From Acinetobacter dispersus (GTDB lineage Bacteria; Pseudomonadota; Gammaproteobacteria; Pseudomonadales; Moraxellaceae), in the NCBI RefSeq assembly GCF_009884975.1, contig NZ_CP041970.1, positions 1,302,001 to 1,366,000 of the forward strand: DNA of 64,000 bases, written 5' to 3'. This document shows positions 62,991 through 64,000 of this stretch, piece by piece (position 1 is the first letter of the stretch; each line of letters opens with the position of its first letter). The notes beneath the pieces are model-generated. The model did not search any database. It was not told the DNA's origin and saw only the letters and a program-made list of their open reading frames with translations. Both the position numbers and the translations under genes were made by a program.

Positions 62991-63311
62991 ATGACAAACC
63001 CCAATTTAACCAATACGAATACTCAAGCTTCGCGTGTAAATATCGATCCCAATGATCATTGGCGCCAAAGTTATGTAACCCGCCCTTATTATCAAGAAGC
63101 TTCACTTGATACACCAGACCTTGATTATGATCGAGATTTTTCTAAGGCTTATGAGCTGGGCAGTCGTGCACGTTCTGAACACGACCGTAACACTCAGTTT
63201 GAAGATGTTGAAGGAAGCCTCAAAGAATCTTGGGAAGAACTGAAAGCCGAATCGAGATTGAAATGGGAACAGGCGAAGCAAGCCATCAAAGATGCTTGGG
63301 ACCGAATATAA
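62991..63311 (+). CDS. Hydrophilic protein with 11-residue helical repeats (106 residues)
   Basis: A 106-residue polar protein with no signal peptide or membrane span. Residues 1-70 are disordered-looking (NTNTQASRVNIDPNDHWRQS ... DTPDLDYDRDFSKAYELGSR). Residues 74-106 form a charged amphipathic helix in which Trp recurs at 81, 92 and 103, exactly 11 apart, each within a W-E/D-x-x-K/I-like unit. Eleven-residue periodicity is the mark of LEA group 3 and related desiccation-protective helices. GGAGAG lies upstream of the ATG. It follows the Q/N-rich gene by 93 bases and ends before a terminator. Confidence 0.7.
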   Translation: MTNPNLTNTNTQASRVNIDPNDHWRQSYVTRPYYQEASLDTPDLDYDRDFSKAYELGSRARSEHDRNTQFEDVEGSLKESWEELKAESRLKWEQAKQAIKDAWDRI

Positions 63312-63325
63312 AGTCAATAATGCGA

Positions 63326-63363
63326 CAAAAAAATGAGCTTATTGGAAACATAAGCTCATTTTT
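63326..63363 (+). terminator. Intrinsic terminator
   Basis: AAAAATGAGCTTA (63329-63341), a 9-base loop and TAAGCTCATTTTT (63351-63363) follow the 106-residue gene by about 17 bases. Confidence 0.9.
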
Positions 63364-63413
63364 ATTGCGTAGAATATATAGACTTACCAAATATAATAAA
63401 GAGTATCTAATTA

Positions 63414-64000
63414 ATGGATTTAATAGGTATTTTCCTCCACGACACAACATGGACTCTGGTTCTTGAAATAATCATTCGATGTTGTGTGATGTTCCTCCTA
63501 ATCCTGATTTTTCTAAAACTTTCTGGTAAGCGCGGGATTAGACAATTATCAATCTTTGAAGTTGCCATCATTCTTAGTCTTGGTAGTGCAGCTGGCGACC
63601 CTATGTTTATTGATGATGCGCCGATTGCTCAAGCTTTTGTAGTGATGTGCACAATCATTATTTTATATCGCTTTGTCACTTGGGCAATGATGAAGAGTAA
63701 AAGCGTGGAAATCCTTTTGGAGGGAAAACCCCTGTGCATCGTAGAAAATGGGTTATTAGTGATACAAGATATGCAGAAAGAAAAATATTCACACGATGAA
63801 TTCTTTGCTGAAATGCGTCAGAAAAGTGTTGAACATTTGGGGCAAGTTAAAGTTGCCTTACTAGAAACCGATGGTTGTTTAAGTATTCTGTTTTATAACA
63901 AAGAAGAAACCAAATGGGGCTTACCCTTATTTCCTCAACATTATCAAAAAGCAGAAAAATTAAATTCTCAGCTTTTATACTCTTGCATGTATTGTGGTAT
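63414..64000 (+). CDS. DUF421 (YetF-like) membrane protein, truncated by window end
   Basis: The frame from the ATG at 63414 stays open for 195 codons to the window edge. The N-terminus has hydrophobic segments (LVLEIIIRCCVMFLLILIFLKLSGKRGIRQLSIFEVAIILSLGSAAGDPM split by the typical GKR motif; then AFVVMCTIIILYRFVTWAMM). A soluble part follows (VEILLEGKPLCIVENGLLVIQDMQKEKYSHDEFFAEMRQKSVEHLGQVKVALLETDGCLSI). This is the DUF421/YetF pattern: three membrane helices, then the YetF cytoplasmic domain. The function is unknown; in some bacteria these genes are stress or sporulation linked. The ribosome site is weak. Confidence 0.85.
   Translation, partial: MDLIGIFLHDTTWTLVLEIIIRCCVMFLLILIFLKLSGKRGIRQLSIFEVAIILSLGSAAGDPMFIDDAPIAQAFVVMCTIIILYRFVTWAMMKSKSVEILLEGKPLCIVENGLLVIQDMQKEKYSHDEFFAEMRQKSVEHLGQVKVALLETDGCLSILFYNKEETKWGLPLFPQHYQKAEKLNSQLLYSCMYCG

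Noticed and set aside
1..64000. CRISPR arrays, tRNA or rRNA genes, insertion sequences, prophage
   Set aside because: I saw no regularly spaced repeats, cloverleaf sequences, transposase or integrase genes, or phage structural genes.

Overview
The window comes from the chromosome of a gammaproteobacterium of the genus Acinetobacter or a close Moraxellaceae relative; I do not claim a species. The evidence is the low G+C, AT-rich intergenic DNA, an AlkM-type alkane hydroxylase with a divergent AlkR-type AraC regulator, an ordered paaABCDEFGH/thiolase cluster divergent from paaZ, a MoaC-MoaB fusion gene and a tusDCBE block. I saw no rRNA, tRNA, prophage, insertion sequence or CRISPR array.

Layout. 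(1) 1-10.8 kb: phenylacetate catabolism. paaABCDEFGH plus a thiolase run leftward; paaZ and a small DUF1330 gene run rightward from the shared 8.0-8.3 kb promoter region. paaE carries a one-base frameshift. (2) 11.2-16.7 kb: an MFS permease, an OprD-like porin and two adjacent acyl-CoA dehydrogenases, the first lacking the canonical catalytic Glu. (3) 16.8-20.7 kb: glutathione reductase, alkM and alkR. (4) 20.7-33.4 kb: the core envelope and lipid A block, read leftward: rimO, pyrH, frr, uppS, cdsA, dxr, rseP (frameshifted), bamA, skp, lpxD, fabZ, lpxA. (5) 33.7-43.7 kb: ntrB-ntrC, a TetR regulator, argF, a phosphatase-like gene, ispF, an LprI-like secreted protein, dadA behind a tandem glycine riboswitch, an unknown gene and fumC. 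(6) 43.8-49.2 kb: a degenerate sugar-nucleotide epimerase, tusDCBE, an EamA exporter divergent from a MocR regulator, and an HxlR regulator. (7) 49.4-56.9 kb: molybdenum cofactor genes moaA, moaD, moaE, moaCB and moeA, with a molybdopterin oxidoreductase and a MaoC-like gene upstream. (8) 57.2-64.0 kb: accessory DNA with an AraC regulator, an unknown lipoprotein, a stress-type SDR, a haem-oxygenase-like iron enzyme, a Q/N-rich 60-residue protein, an 11-mer-repeat hydrophilic protein and a truncated DUF421 membrane protein.

How it fits together. The left 20 kb is a carbon-uptake and degradation region: ring activation and beta-oxidation of phenylacetate, importers, acyl-CoA dehydrogenases and alkane hydroxylation. 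The middle is housekeeping. The most interesting regulatory signal is upstream of moaA: a GG-N10-GC sigma-54-type promoter with two NtrC-like dyads 31 bp apart, about 140-175 bp upstream of the predicted start. This suggests that cofactor synthesis is under nitrogen control, with ntrBC in the same window. The right end looks like a stress or desiccation set of disordered and helical hydrophilic proteins.

Two genes, paaE and rseP, are each broken by loss of one A in a short A run. Because rseP is normally essential, sequencing error is at least as likely as true mutation.
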